Positions 27,764-37,842 of a stretch of DNA of 64,000 nt are shown one piece after another. Under the pieces are notes generated by a model. That model did not search any database, was not told the origin of the DNA, and saw only the letters and a program-made list of their open reading frames with translations. Within the stretch, counting starts at the first letter, position 1, and each line of letters opens with the position of its first letter. The position numbers and the translations under genes are program-made. The DNA comes from an uncultured Winogradskyella sp. (GTDB lineage: Bacteria > Bacteroidota > Bacteroidia > Flavobacteriales > Flavobacteriaceae), in assembly GCA_913055905.1 (NCBI GenBank), contig CAJXLB010000005.1:62001-126000 (forward strand). The letters run 5' to 3'.

Positions 27764-28867
27764 ATGAAATATAAACAACGACAAAAAGCCTTTATTTTAT
27801 TAGCCGACGGAACTATATTCTACGGTAAATCTATAGGAACGGAAGGTACTGCTTTTGGTGAGGTATGCTTCAATACTGGCACTACGGGTTATCAAGAAAT
27901 ATTTACGGATCCTTCTTATTTTGGTCAGCTTATGGTTACAACCAATGCACACATTGGTAATTACGGCACCAAGGAAGATGAAATGGAATCCGAGTCTATA
28001 AAAATTGCAGGATTGATTTGTAAGAATTTCAGTTTTGAATACTCCAGGCCTGGTGCCGAAATGTCTCTTGAAGATTTTTTTGCCAAATACAATACCCTTG
28101 CTATATCAGATGTAGATACGAGGGCATTGGTGAGCTATATTAGAGAGAAAGGTGCTATGAATGCCGTAATTTCGACTGAAGTAGACAGGATAGATGAGTT
28201 AAAAGTAGAATTGGCAAAAGTTCCATCTATGGAAGGCTTGGAATTAGCATCTAAAGTATCTACAAAAGAGCCTTACTATGTTGGTGACGAAAATGCCAAA
28301 TATCGTATAGCAGCATTAGATATTGGGATCAAAAAGAATATTTTAAGAAACCTCGCAAAGCGTGATGCTTACATAAAGGTATTTCCTTACAATGCGACCT
28401 TTTCTGAGTTAGAGGCTTTCAACCCAGATGGCTACTTTTTGTCAAATGGTCCAGGAGACCCAGAACCACTGGTAGAAGCCCAAGTACTGGCCAAGGAAAT
28501 CATAGCAAGGAATAAACCGTTATTTGGTATTTGTCTAGGTCATCAGGTCATTGCATTGGCAAATGGAATTTCTACCTATAAAATGCATAACGGACACCGA
28601 GGAATTAATCACCCGGTAAAGAATCTTTTAACTGGCAAGGGAGAAATTACCTCACAAAACCATGGTTTTGCCATCAACAGAAAAGAGACTGAATCGCATC
28701 CAGATGTGGAGATAACACATGTTCATCTCAATGACGATACCGTAGCAGGTATACGATTAAAGAATAAGAACTGTTTCTCCGTTCAATACCATCCAGAGGC
28801 TAGTCCAGGGCCTAATGATTCCGTATATCTCTTTGATCAGTTTATAGAAAACCTTTCAAAACATTAA
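27764..28867 (+). CDS. carA: Carbamoyl-phosphate synthase small (glutaminase) subunit
   Basis: The 367-residue protein has the CPSase small-chain N-terminal domain (FNTGTTGYQEIFTDPSYFGQ) and a class I glutamine amidotransferase domain with the nucleophile elbow LFGICLGHQ and the His-Glu pair in QYHPEASPGP. It supplies ammonia to CarB for carbamoyl phosphate, used in arginine and pyrimidine synthesis. carB is not in the window, though pyrE is at 44.7 kb. Flanked by terminators, so it is monocistronic. Confidence 0.98.
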   Translation: MKYKQRQKAFILLADGTIFYGKSIGTEGTAFGEVCFNTGTTGYQEIFTDPSYFGQLMVTTNAHIGNYGTKEDEMESESIKIAGLICKNFSFEYSRPGAEMSLEDFFAKYNTLAISDVDTRALVSYIREKGAMNAVISTEVDRIDELKVELAKVPSMEGLELASKVSTKEPYYVGDENAKYRIAALDIGIKKNILRNLAKRDAYIKVFPYNATFSELEAFNPDGYFLSNGPGDPEPLVEAQVLAKEIIARNKPLFGICLGHQVIALANGISTYKMHNGHRGINHPVKNLLTGKGEITSQNHGFAINRKETESHPDVEITHVHLNDDTVAGIRLKNKNCFSVQYHPEASPGPNDSVYLFDQFIENLSKH

Positions 28868-28870
28868 TAG

Positions 28871-28910
28871 AAAAAACGCAATGATTTCAATATAACATTG
28901 CGTTTTTTTT
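28871..28910 (+). terminator. Terminator downstream of carA
   Basis: AAAAAACGCAATG (28871-28883) pairs with CATTGCGTTTTTT (28896 onward) across a 12-nt loop, ending in eight T. The A-run and T-run make it usable from either side. Confidence 0.92.
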
Positions 28911-28981
28911 GTTACGAAAACATTGTAGTAAATATAAATCGCAATTATGATTTTTGTTCTGTTTTAGCCTATAGTTTTTCG

Positions 28982-28989
28982 TAAATTTG
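28982..28989 (+). promoter_or_regulatory. Candidate -7 element of eno
   Basis: TAAATTTG matches TAnnTTTG. A TTTG lies upstream at 28953-28956 with 25-bp spacing, slightly long. The eno start is 31 bp downstream. Confidence 0.5.
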
Positions 28990-29016
28990 AAAGAATTCAA
29001 TTCTAAAAATCATTAA

Positions 29017-30312
<1,296 letters not shown>

Positions 30313-30332
30313 TCATATTTATATAAAAGTTT

Positions 30333-30362
30333 AAAGCCCTTTAGAAATAAAGGGCTTTTTTT
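30333..30362 (+). terminator. Terminator downstream of eno
   Basis: AGCCCTTT (30335-30342), loop AGAAAT, AAAGGGCT (30349-30356), then a T-run: a perfect 8-bp stem. Confidence 0.92.
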
Positions 30363-30421
30363 ATGGCTTAGACACTGTTAAATCCCTTTTAAATCTAGTA
30401 CCGAAATCGTTTGATATTTCT

Positions 30422-30429
30422 TAAATTTG
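30422..30429 (+). promoter_or_regulatory. Candidate -7 element of gltA
   Basis: TAAATTTG, identical to the element before eno, 32 bp ahead of the gltA ATG. No TTTG at the expected -33 distance. Confidence 0.45.
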
Positions 30430-30460
30430 TAATCCTTCAAATAATAATAGAAACAACAAT

Positions 30461-31747
30461 ATGTCAGAAAAAGCTACCCTAGAAATAAATGGTAAGAAAT
30501 ATGAGTTCCCACTTGTAAGAGGAACAGAAAACGAAGTTGCAATTGATATAAAAACCCTGAGAAGTTCTACGGGTGGAGTAATTACCATTGACCCTGGTTA
30601 CAAAAACACTGGTAGTTGTGAGAGTGCCATAACGTTTTTAGATGGCGAAAAAGGGATTTTACGCTATAGAGGGTATTCTATTGAAGACCTCGCTGACAAA
30701 GCAGACTTTCTTGAAGTTGCTTACTTGCTCATTTTTGGGGATTTGCCAACGCAAGAGCAATTAGATAAATTTCATTCTGATATAAAAGAAAATTCAGTAG
30801 TTGATGATGATGTTAAAAAGATTTTGGACGCTTTTCCAAAGTCCGCGCATCCTATGGGAGTACTATCCTCATTGACTGCTGCCTTAACCGCATTTAACCC
30901 ATCTTCAGTTGATGTAAGTTCCGAACAGGACATGTACAATTCTATTGTTAGGATAATGGGTAAATTTCCAGTCCTGGTGTCTTGGGCAATGAGAAAAAAA
31001 CACGGCTTGCCTCTTGAGTATGGAGATGACAACTTAGGCTACGTAGAGAACGTTCTAAGGATGATGTTCAAAAATCCTAACCGGGAATATGAGCAAAATC
31101 CAATACTTATAAATGCTTTAGATAAACTCCTTATTTTACATGCCGATCATGAACAGAACTGCTCTACCTCAACAGTTAGAATCACAGGTTCTTCGCATGC
31201 CGGACTATTTGTTTCTCTTGCTTCTGGTATTTCTGCACTTTGGGGACCATTGCACGGTGGTGCAAACCAAGCCGTTTTGGAAATGTTAGAGGCTATTAAA
31301 GAAGACGGAGGAGATACCAAAAAATACATGGCTAAGGCCAAAGATAAGAATGATCCGTTTAGGTTAATGGGCTTTGGACATAGGGTGTATAAGAATTTTG
31401 ACCCTAGGGCTCGTATCATAAAAAAAGCGGCAGACGAAGTTTTGGGAGATCTAGGTGTAGAAGATCCAATACTGGATATAGCAAAAGGATTAGAGAAGGA
31501 AGCTCTAGAGGATCCATATTTTGTGGATAGAAAACTATACCCAAATGTAGATTTCTACTCAGGTATAATATATAGAGCCATGGGCATACCAGTAGAGATG
31601 TTTACCGTAATGTTTGCATTAGGTCGTCTACCAGGTTGGATAGCTCAATGGAGAGAGATGCGCTTAAGAAAAGAGCCTATTGGTCGACCACGCCAATTAT
31701 ATATTGGAGAGACTTACAGGCCGTTTAAGGCTATAGCGCAACGCTAA
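30461..31747 (+). CDS. gltA: Citrate synthase
   Basis: The 428-residue enzyme condenses oxaloacetate and acetyl-CoA. The N-terminal part carries the small beta-domain typical of hexameric proteobacterial-type enzymes. Catalytic histidines lie in SSHAGLFVSLASG / GPLHGGANQAV and GFGHRVYKNFDPRA, with the conserved Asp in NVDFYSGI. Single gene closed by a hairpin terminator. Confidence 0.98.
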   Translation: MSEKATLEINGKKYEFPLVRGTENEVAIDIKTLRSSTGGVITIDPGYKNTGSCESAITFLDGEKGILRYRGYSIEDLADKADFLEVAYLLIFGDLPTQEQLDKFHSDIKENSVVDDDVKKILDAFPKSAHPMGVLSSLTAALTAFNPSSVDVSSEQDMYNSIVRIMGKFPVLVSWAMRKKHGLPLEYGDDNLGYVENVLRMMFKNPNREYEQNPILINALDKLLILHADHEQNCSTSTVRITGSSHAGLFVSLASGISALWGPLHGGANQAVLEMLEAIKEDGGDTKKYMAKAKDKNDPFRLMGFGHRVYKNFDPRARIIKKAADEVLGDLGVEDPILDIAKGLEKEALEDPYFVDRKLYPNVDFYSGIIYRAMGIPVEMFTVMFALGRLPGWIAQWREMRLRKEPIGRPRQLYIGETYRPFKAIAQR

Positions 31748-31768
31748 TCAATACTTAATTAAAAACAG

Positions 31769-31798
31769 GAAGCTTCATAATATCTATGAAGCTTTTTT
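31769..31798 (+). terminator. Terminator downstream of gltA
   Basis: AAGCTTCATA (31770-31779), loop ATATC, TATGAAGCTT (31785-31794) and a T-run form a perfect 10-bp stem. An ATG inside the 3' arm (31786) is in frame with the next gene but is better read as part of this hairpin. Confidence 0.9.
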
Positions 31799-31812
31799 CT
31801 GTAATCTACTAT

Positions 31813-32724
31813 ATGAAATTAAATATTCAAAACGAAACGTCACGTTTACGAGCTGTTATTTTAGGAACTGCAGAGAGTAATGGTCCAACCCCTAAGCCAG
31901 AGGAGTGCTATGACCCTAAAAGTTTGGAACATGTGCTTGCCGGAACTTATCCTAAGGAAGAAGACATGATCAAAGAAATGGAAGCTGTGGCAGCAGTTTT
32001 GAAGAAATACGACGTCACTGTTTATAGACCAAAAGTCCTAGAAAATTATAATCAGATTTTTGCTAGGGACATTTCCTTTGTAATCGAAGATAAAATAATT
32101 ATTGCCAATATTCTTCCGGATAGAAAGCGGGAAGTGGAGGCTACAGAATATGTATGGATTAATGTAGACAAGTCCAACCGGATTATTCTTCCAGATGATT
32201 GCCACGTTGAAGGTGGCGATGTTATGCCTTGGAACGACTACATTTTTATGGGGACTTACACAGGTGAGGATTATTCAGAATATATAACCGCAAGGACAAA
32301 TAAGCAGGCTGTCGATGCCATTCAAAAATTATTTCCTCACAAAAAAGTGAAATCATTTGAGTTGCGTAAATCAAATACTGATCCCAGAGAAAATGCCTTG
32401 CATCTAGATTGCTGTTTCCAACCGGTCGGAAAAGACAAGGCCATAATTCATAAGAATGGCTTCTTAATTGAGGAAGAATACCAATGGTTGGTAGATTATT
32501 TTGGAAAGGAGAACATTTTTGAAATAACCAAGGACGAGATGTACGATATGTACAGCAATATCTTTTCCATTTCAGAAAATGTGGTTATCTCAGAACGAAA
32601 TTTTACACGATTAAATAATTGGCTTAGAGCCAATGGATTTACCGTAGAGGAAGTCCCTTATGCAGAAATTGCTAAGCAAGAAGGCTTGTTGCGTTGTTCA
32701 ACGATGCCATTGATAAGGGACTAA
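31813..32724 (+). CDS. Arginine deiminase / dimethylargininase-fold hydrolase
   Basis: The 303-residue protein of the guanidino-modifying (pentein) superfamily starts MKLNIQNETSRLRAVILG. Catalytic residues of the family are visible: Asp in FARDISFV, Glu and Asp in VEGGDVMPW, His in ALHLDCCFQPV, and the nucleophilic Cys in GLLRCSTMPL. It could be a dimethylarginine dimethylaminohydrolase, an arginine deiminase relative or an amidinotransferase; the substrate cannot be fixed from sequence. ATG 31813 is preferred over 31786, which lies inside the gltA terminator. Converges on the sterol-desaturase gene. Confidence 0.85.
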   Translation: MKLNIQNETSRLRAVILGTAESNGPTPKPEECYDPKSLEHVLAGTYPKEEDMIKEMEAVAAVLKKYDVTVYRPKVLENYNQIFARDISFVIEDKIIIANILPDRKREVEATEYVWINVDKSNRIILPDDCHVEGGDVMPWNDYIFMGTYTGEDYSEYITARTNKQAVDAIQKLFPHKKVKSFELRKSNTDPRENALHLDCCFQPVGKDKAIIHKNGFLIEEEYQWLVDYFGKENIFEITKDEMYDMYSNIFSISENVVISERNFTRLNNWLRANGFTVEEVPYAEIAKQEGLLRCSTMPLIRD

Positions 32725-32733
32725 CCTAGCTAT

Positions 32734-33612
32734 CTAGTCGCTTTTCCGTTTTCCAAAACCATAAGTGTTTTGGCCAATAAAGTCCTTAGGGAATTTGTCA
32801 TCACCTTTAAATCCAATCTCAATGGTACCACTATCTTCTGGCACATAATCAGTCTTAAATATGTAATCCCAAAGACTAAGACTTATGCCATAATTTACAC
32901 CGTGTTTTCCTTCGGGTAGTTTATAGGCATGGTGATATAAATGCATTACCGGATTATTAAAAATATATTTAAGTGGTCCCCAGGTAATTTTAATGTTAGC
33001 ATGGTTTAAATGACCTATAGCTATGGCTACGAAGTGAACAATATAAGCTTGCTCTGGCTCAAAACCACCTAAGATCATTACCCCAAAAGTCTTTAAGGGT
33101 TTATACAAAATGTTTTCCATCCAATGGAATCTTAAATGCGCAGCAAAGCCCATTTCCTTAACGCTATGGTGTACCTTGTGAAAATTCCAAAGGAACCTGT
33201 ATCTGTGAAGTAGAACATGCGTAAACCATTGTACAAAATCCAAAATAATAAAGAAGACCAATAATTGGAGGCCAGGTGCCCAGTTGGACATATCAATTAT
33301 AGCTAAGCTTTTGGCTGTTATATTGACCTCTGCGAAAAGAAGTTCAAGAATTTTATAAACACCGCTAATAACTATAGCGAAAATGAAAAAATTAAAAAAC
33401 ATGTAGAAGGCGTCCAGCCAGAAGTCTTTCCTAAAGATGGATTGATCTTTTCTCCACGGAAAGATGATTTCGAGCAGCCATACAATTAACGAAATTGCAA
33501 TTAGGCCCCAAAAATAGTTAGTGTACCATGGGACTTCAAAAATTATCGATTTCCAAGTCCAGTTAAGTGTGCCTTCAAAGGCACTTACAAATGCATCTAG
33601 ATATTTTTCCAT
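32734..33612 (-). CDS. Sterol desaturase / fatty-acid hydroxylase-family membrane protein
   Basis: The 292-residue protein has about four membrane segments and the histidine clusters of the di-iron hydroxylase superfamily: HVLLHR, NFHKVHHS, GHLNHANI and HLYHHAY. Such enzymes use O2 and a di-iron centre to hydroxylate or desaturate lipids. Fourteen bases downstream of the sulfurtransferase gene, so probably the last gene of the sulfite-dehydrogenase transcript, though a functional link is not evident. Confidence 0.88.
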   Translation of the reverse strand: MEKYLDAFVSAFEGTLNWTWKSIIFEVPWYTNYFWGLIAISLIVWLLEIIFPWRKDQSIFRKDFWLDAFYMFFNFFIFAIVISGVYKILELLFAEVNITAKSLAIIDMSNWAPGLQLLVFFIILDFVQWFTHVLLHRYRFLWNFHKVHHSVKEMGFAAHLRFHWMENILYKPLKTFGVMILGGFEPEQAYIVHFVAIAIGHLNHANIKITWGPLKYIFNNPVMHLYHHAYKLPEGKHGVNYGISLSLWDYIFKTDYVPEDSGTIEIGFKGDDKFPKDFIGQNTYGFGKRKSD

Positions 33613-33625
33613 TTCTTTTCTTTTT

Positions 33626-34537
33626 TTAAAACGTTTCTATTTCTATAGGTAAATCATTATGATAACTCCATTCTACCCATGACCCATCATAATTTTTTAC
33701 ATTCTCAAAACCTAACAACTGTGTCAATACAAAAGTTGTATGTGCTGAGCGCACACCACTGTGGCAATATAAAATTATAGGGTCTTGTTTTTGTAGGTTT
33801 AAAAAAGCATAGTTTTTTCCAATCTCTTCTTTACTTTTAAACCTTTTATCGCCATTAAAATTAATATTGTTGGCCCAATCTACATGAATACTATTTGGTA
33901 TTCTACCGGCTCTTGAAGCTCCCTTTTTCAGTTGTCTACCTGAATACTCGTCTAAAGACCTTGCATCTATTACTGCAGGCTTGTCCTTTAAAGCTTCGAC
34001 CAGTTCTTCTTTTGAGATATGGTATTTCATGCTTGGCGTTCCTTTAAGTTTAAATTGAGTGGGTTGCCATTCAGGTTTTTCAGTGGTTAGTTCTCCTTTG
34101 TGTTCGAGCCAAGCAGTAAAACCACCGTTAAGTAACTTTACATTATCAAAATTATAATTCTGTAAAATCCACCAGAGTCTAGCTGCCTCACAAACACCAT
34201 TGTCATCATAAATTACAATGGTATCATCAGAGCTGATACCGAGTTGTCCAAAAAGTTGTTCAATTTGTTCTTTCCTAGCCATCATACCACCATAGGGATA
34301 ATTTACATCTTCTATAGCTTTTCTGGTAATATGAATTGCATTCCTAATATGGCCCTGATTATAAAGTGTATCAGCTCTAAAATCTAAGATTTTGGTATTA
34401 GGTTGATTTAGGAGATCGGCTAACTGCCAAGACTCAATGAGATAGTCCTTTTTTAAGGATACAACTTCTTCGGGCTTCCCTTTATTACAGGAGAAAAGCA
34501 CCAACATGATGAGTGTTATGTTAATTCTCCAACTCAT
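33626..34537 (-). CDS. Lipoprotein sulfurtransferase with two rhodanese domains
   Basis: The ~303-residue product has a lipoprotein signal peptide (INITLIMLVLFSC, lipid-Cys 17 from ATG 34537) and tandem rhodanese domains. The C-terminal one has the active loop YCHSGVRSAHT with catalytic Cys at about 258 and matches 3-mercaptopyruvate/thiosulfate sulfurtransferases. The N-terminal domain carries Asp at the Cys position (YDDNGVCEAARLWW), as usual for the inactive half. It overlaps the cytochrome gene by 17 bp, indicating an operon. It probably moves sulfane sulfur in the periplasm and may supply or remove the sulfite-dehydrogenase substrate. Confidence 0.9.
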   Translation of the reverse strand: MSWRINITLIMLVLFSCNKGKPEEVVSLKKDYLIESWQLADLLNQPNTKILDFRADTLYNQGHIRNAIHITRKAIEDVNYPYGGMMARKEQIEQLFGQLGISSDDTIVIYDDNGVCEAARLWWILQNYNFDNVKLLNGGFTAWLEHKGELTTEKPEWQPTQFKLKGTPSMKYHISKEELVEALKDKPAVIDARSLDEYSGRQLKKGASRAGRIPNSIHVDWANNINFNGDKRFKSKEEIGKNYAFLNLQKQDPIILYCHSGVRSAHTTFVLTQLLGFENVKNYDGSWVEWSYHNDLPIEIETF

Positions 34538-34994
34538 ACCATTCAATTCCAGAAAGCGCCATCCGTCTTCCCTTGGCGACAGGCGGATAGTTTTTTACTA
34601 AATAGTTAACTATAATTTCTTGGTTTTTTCCCAAATCCCATAAATTCTGTGTTTCCTGCATCCATTTAATGGTAGTGTTCCATCGTTCTTCATTCATCCT
34701 ATTCTGAGTAATTATCTTAGCAGAATGGCAGTTGGTGCAATTATTAACTACAACCATTAAACCTTCATCATCTTTTAATCCAGTTCTAACATGTATACCA
34801 TCTACAATTAAGTCCTCATCAACTTCTTCGGGTACAGCAGCAACTGTATCAGAATTACCGCTAAAATTGAATGCACTAGGATTGTTTGCGTAATAAACTA
34901 ATGCGCCACCTGCCAAAACAAACAATGAAAATAAGACCATTAACAATCTGTAAATGGCTTTTATTTGTTCATAGAATGCTTTTTGATTTTCCAT
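34521..34994 (-). CDS. Membrane-anchored monohaem cytochrome c (sulfite dehydrogenase subunit)
   Basis: The 157-residue protein has one N-terminal membrane helix (about residues 14-36) and a periplasmic domain with a single haem c site NNCTNCHS (C86, C89, H90); M112 in KWMQETQ is a likely sixth ligand. Its start overlaps the stop of the sulfite-oxidase-type gene by one base. By analogy with SorAB it should accept electrons from the molybdenum subunit and pass them to the respiratory chain. The gene order is the main basis for the partner assignment. Confidence 0.88.
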   Translation of the reverse strand: MENQKAFYEQIKAIYRLLMVLFSLFVLAGGALVYYANNPSAFNFSGNSDTVAAVPEEVDEDLIVDGIHVRTGLKDDEGLMVVVNNCTNCHSAKIITQNRMNEERWNTTIKWMQETQNLWDLGKNQEIIVNYLVKNYPPVAKGRRMALSGIEWYELEN

Positions 34995-36214
34995 TAGTTC
35001 ACTTTAATTGCTATTCTATGGCAAGCATTGTTTAAATATCCTTTGGGATTCCAACCTGGTAGTACCATCGGTTGGGCTTTCCCTTGGCTATCTGTAGCTT
35101 TAGCCCAAACTTCATAATACCCTTTTTGCGGAAAATCTACGGTTGCTGAAAAGTGCTGCCAGGCTAATCTATTTGCTGGCGACTCTAAATTACAGCTCTT
35201 CCATGTTGCGCCAAAGTCTATGGAATAATCCACCTTTGCAACCTCTAACTCTCCAGCCCAGGCATGTCCTCGTATATTTAATTTTTGTCCTTTTTTAATC
35301 ATAGCACCAGACTTAGGGTAGGTGATTAATGACTTAACAGGCATAGATTCTATAATGCACATGTCTTCGTCTTTCACTTTTTCTCCCGGAGCCACAGGCT
35401 CGCAAGGCACTCTATAGGCTGTGCCATTCATTTTGGCACCATCATGTACTTTATTTCGGATACTAATGCGATTAACCCATTTACCCGATACTGAAGCGGG
35501 CCAGCCACCAGCAACTAATCTAAGCGGATAGCCATGAATTAATGGTATATCATTGCCATTCATCTTAAATGCTAACAAGGTCTCTTCTTGAAGCGCTTTG
35601 GCCATCGGACATCCTCTGGAAATGGCTTCCTTGTTTGGGTCTTTACTGAGATGCTGATCTATGGCATGGAATCCTATATAAACGGCATCGTTTTTAATTC
35701 CCGTATCTTCTAGAACATCCTTTAACCTCACTCCTGTCCATGAGGCACAGTGTACAGCTCCTACTTTCCACTGATTACCTTTTGCAGGAGGGTCAAATTC
35801 GGCCCTACCATTTCCGCCACATTCAATGGTCAATTGATAGGTGTGGTGCTCAAATTTTGATTTTAGCTCTTCTAGTGTATATGTTTTCTTTTGTTTTGCA
35901 GACTCTCCGTCGATGGTTAAAGTCCAAGTTTTAGCATCAATATCTTCGGGGACTAGACCATTATTTCTTACAAACATGGAAGAATTTGGCGTGATTTTGT
36001 CATCTAACAAATGCGCCAGAGACTCTATGTTCCATGGCCTGTCGTTAAGGACAATCATTTCCTTGTTTTTGTTAAACATCTTAAAGGGGTCAGGGTCTTG
36101 CAAAGCTAATGGCTTGTAACCTTCGTACATTTTGGAGCCAAAGACAATCTCTGCACCGATTAATGCTGCAAAGGAACTTAACGTAGTTTTTTTGACAAAA
36201 TCTCTTCTCTTCAA
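34994..36214 (-). CDS. Sulfite oxidase-family molybdopterin oxidoreductase (SorA/SoxC-like), Tat exported
   Basis: The 406-residue protein begins with a twin-arginine signal (MKRRDFVKKTTLSSFAALIG). The molybdopterin domain has the cofactor-ligating cysteine in TIECGGNGRAEF (C132) and CPMAKALQEETLLAF / GYPLRLVAGGWPA; the C-terminal Ig-like dimerisation domain starts near SMPVKSLITYPKSG. Such enzymes oxidise sulfite to sulfate and pass electrons to cytochrome c. The start codon is TTG 36214, the only one that keeps the RR motif at the N terminus. A palindromic operator lies 62 bp upstream. Substrate is inferred from family; sulfoxide or other substrates are possible. Confidence 0.9.
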   Translation of the reverse strand: MKRRDFVKKTTLSSFAALIGAEIVFGSKMYEGYKPLALQDPDPFKMFNKNKEMIVLNDRPWNIESLAHLLDDKITPNSSMFVRNNGLVPEDIDAKTWTLTIDGESAKQKKTYTLEELKSKFEHHTYQLTIECGGNGRAEFDPPAKGNQWKVGAVHCASWTGVRLKDVLEDTGIKNDAVYIGFHAIDQHLSKDPNKEAISRGCPMAKALQEETLLAFKMNGNDIPLIHGYPLRLVAGGWPASVSGKWVNRISIRNKVHDGAKMNGTAYRVPCEPVAPGEKVKDEDMCIIESMPVKSLITYPKSGAMIKKGQKLNIRGHAWAGELEVAKVDYSIDFGATWKSCNLESPANRLAWQHFSATVDFPQKGYYEVWAKATDSQGKAQPMVLPGWNPKGYLNNACHRIAIKVN

Positions 36215-36265
36215 AACAAAAAAATTAAGGCAGTTGAGTGTAACTATCTAAAATAAAAACTATTT

Positions 36266-36273
36266 CAAAAATA
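36266..36273 (-). promoter_or_regulatory. Candidate -7 element of the sulfite dehydrogenase operon
   Basis: The reverse strand reads TATTTTTG, matching TAnnTTTG, two bases downstream of the ATGTAAC-N4-GTTACAT palindrome. The palindrome would then cover about -15 to -32. Confidence 0.45.
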
Positions 36274-36275
36274 TA

Positions 36276-36293
36276 ATGTAACAATAGTTACAT
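36276..36293. promoter_or_regulatory. Palindromic operator ATGTAAC-AATA-GTTACAT before the sulfite dehydrogenase gene
   Basis: A perfect 7-4-7 inverted repeat. It overlaps the stop codon of the THEP1-type gene (36288-36290) and sits 62 bp before the TTG start of the sulfite-oxidase-type gene. The same palindrome with one changed spacer base occurs at 37843-37860. The size and symmetry fit a dimeric helix-turn-helix regulator; a Crp/Fnr-type protein is a reasonable guess from the TGTAAC half-site. Confidence 0.78.
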
Positions 36294-36779
36294 TTCTTTA
36301 AGTTGGGATAGATTTTCTGTGGTCAACTCCCTTGGGCTTGATAAATCGTAATGTTTTTTAATGGCTTCAATTAGGGAATTACGTATAACCAATATGGCAT
36401 GAAGTTGGGGATTTTGTTTTGTCTTTTTAATCAATTCTTTTGCAGAGGCATGAAGTCCTTGGTTTTTTAGTTCCAACTTCCCTAATTCATCAATGACAAT
36501 GTATCCTGATAGGTGTTCTTTTACATTCTTTTTTATAATGGCATTGGCTTGGTCAAAAGAGGATGTGTAAAAATGATACCGACCTATGGAAATGACATTT
36601 TTTTCGTTAGGAAGGGCTTCCATTGCAAATCTTGCTTTTGTTTTAATGTTATAGAAAAACCTTTTCTTCCTATTGTCAACAGGGCTTAATATACCATAAA
36701 CATAAGGTTTCTGTTTCACCCAATTTAGAAGTGCAGTGCTTTTTCCGCTTTGTATGTCTCCAACGAGGAGGTATATCAT
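36288..36779 (-). CDS. THEP1-type P-loop NTPase
   Basis: The 163-residue protein has Walker A GDIQSGKST (7-15) and Walker B YIVIDELGKLEL (D97, E98, G100), the layout of the THEP1/DUF265 nucleoside-triphosphatase family. Physiological roles for this family are poorly known. Its start overlaps the stop of the upstream membrane-protein gene (ATGA), so the two are translated as a pair. The neighbouring molybdenum enzyme invites a cofactor-related role, since some related NTPases lie beside molybdenum genes; this is speculation. Confidence 0.82.
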   Translation of the reverse strand: MIYLLVGDIQSGKSTALLNWVKQKPYVYGILSPVDNRKKRFFYNIKTKARFAMEALPNEKNVISIGRYHFYTSSFDQANAIIKKNVKEHLSGYIVIDELGKLELKNQGLHASAKELIKKTKQNPQLHAILVIRNSLIEAIKKHYDLSSPRELTTENLSQLKEM

Positions 36780-37798
36780 TGTTCTTGTAGCTTAAAATGA
36801 AAACTATAAACAATACTTCTAGAAATAAAATACTGTATTCTTTTTAGGCCTTTAAGCTCTTTGCTTTCTTCCCAAGCATATAGAATAATAGATTTTAAGT
36901 AAGGTAAAATCTCTAAGGTAAGTTGAATATCAGATTGGTATTTTGAACCTTTTTTCCTTAAAACTTTATTGAGGACTTTTAGAATTACAGGGCCAACTAT
37001 GAAGTACCATATTCCAATGACTATTAAACTTCTAGCGATTAAATATAAGCCTTTAGTCCAACTATTAGAGTTATCGTTGAAAACGAATAAAGATACCAAT
37101 ATCAACACTAAAATGATTAGCCAAAACAAAATAGGTTTTCTTTTGGACCGAGATGTCTTCTTTTCTCCCAAGATTGAAGTCTTGCTTATTATAGGATTAA
37201 AATTGTCCGGAACTTTTATAGTGTGTACGAGTTGGTAAACTCTAAATATTAAAACTCCAACAAATAAACCGGCCAAGGCGTAAAATGAGAGAAATGCTAA
37301 AATTAAGTGTTTTGAGGAGAGCCCAAGTTCTATAAAATTTAGTTTAAGACTTATCCACGAAATATAGTTGTCAATGGCTTCCCAAAGTGATTGTCCGTAA
37401 ATTATGGTTAGTGTGAGAAGTTTTTGAAGAGCCGATTCTAAAAAGGTTGTGACAGCAAAAACAATAATAGATAAGGCATTTACAGAAAGTAATCTAAATA
37501 GTACGATACCCAAAAGACCTTGGAATGAGACGGCGAAATATGCTGGTAAAGGAGAATGCGGACTTACACTAAGTTTTACTATCAGCACAATACTGAGTGC
37601 TTTAATAACACTGGTTTGCACATGTTTTGCATAAGAGGCAATGAGCGTCACCATTAATATAGAAACCCCTCCAACTATGATTCCTGTAAATGGAGAACTG
37701 AAGGCGTGCATAAAACCTCCGAGTCCACATTCGTTAAGAGCCCAGAGTGCCGTAAGCCTATTAATAATTAAACTGTTATTCCTTTGAGGTGATTCCAA
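36776..37798 (-). CDS. Seven-helix membrane protein of unknown function, paired with THEP1-type NTPase
   Basis: The 340-residue protein has hydrophobic segments at about 36-55, 63-79, 87-106, 108-120, 164-190, 222-241 and 253-275, and a soluble basic tail. Conserved-looking motifs are RLTALWALNECGLGGFMHAF, PFTGIIVGG, PAYFAVSFQGLLG and ESALQKLLTLTIIYG. I do not recognise a characterised family; an ECF-like substrate-binding membrane subunit is one idea, the NTPase partner being the reason. The start is TTG 37798, since a TAA immediately precedes it and no ATG occurs until residue 30. Divergent operator at 37843-37860. Confidence 0.72.
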   Translation of the reverse strand: MESPQRNNSLIINRLTALWALNECGLGGFMHAFSSPFTGIIVGGVSILMVTLIASYAKHVQTSVIKALSIVLIVKLSVSPHSPLPAYFAVSFQGLLGIVLFRLLSVNALSIIVFAVTTFLESALQKLLTLTIIYGQSLWEAIDNYISWISLKLNFIELGLSSKHLILAFLSFYALAGLFVGVLIFRVYQLVHTIKVPDNFNPIISKTSILGEKKTSRSKRKPILFWLIILVLILVSLFVFNDNSNSWTKGLYLIARSLIVIGIWYFIVGPVILKVLNKVLRKKGSKYQSDIQLTLEILPYLKSIILYAWEESKELKGLKRIQYFISRSIVYSFHFKLQEQ

Positions 37799-37842
37799 TT
37801 AATAAAATTCCTTCAAAATTTAGAGTGCTATTATCAGTTGTA

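Noticed and set aside
31786-31812. Upstream ATG for the amidinohydrolase-like gene
   Set aside because: It lies inside the 3' arm of the gltA terminator and adds residues unlike the family; ATG 31813 gives the normal N terminus.
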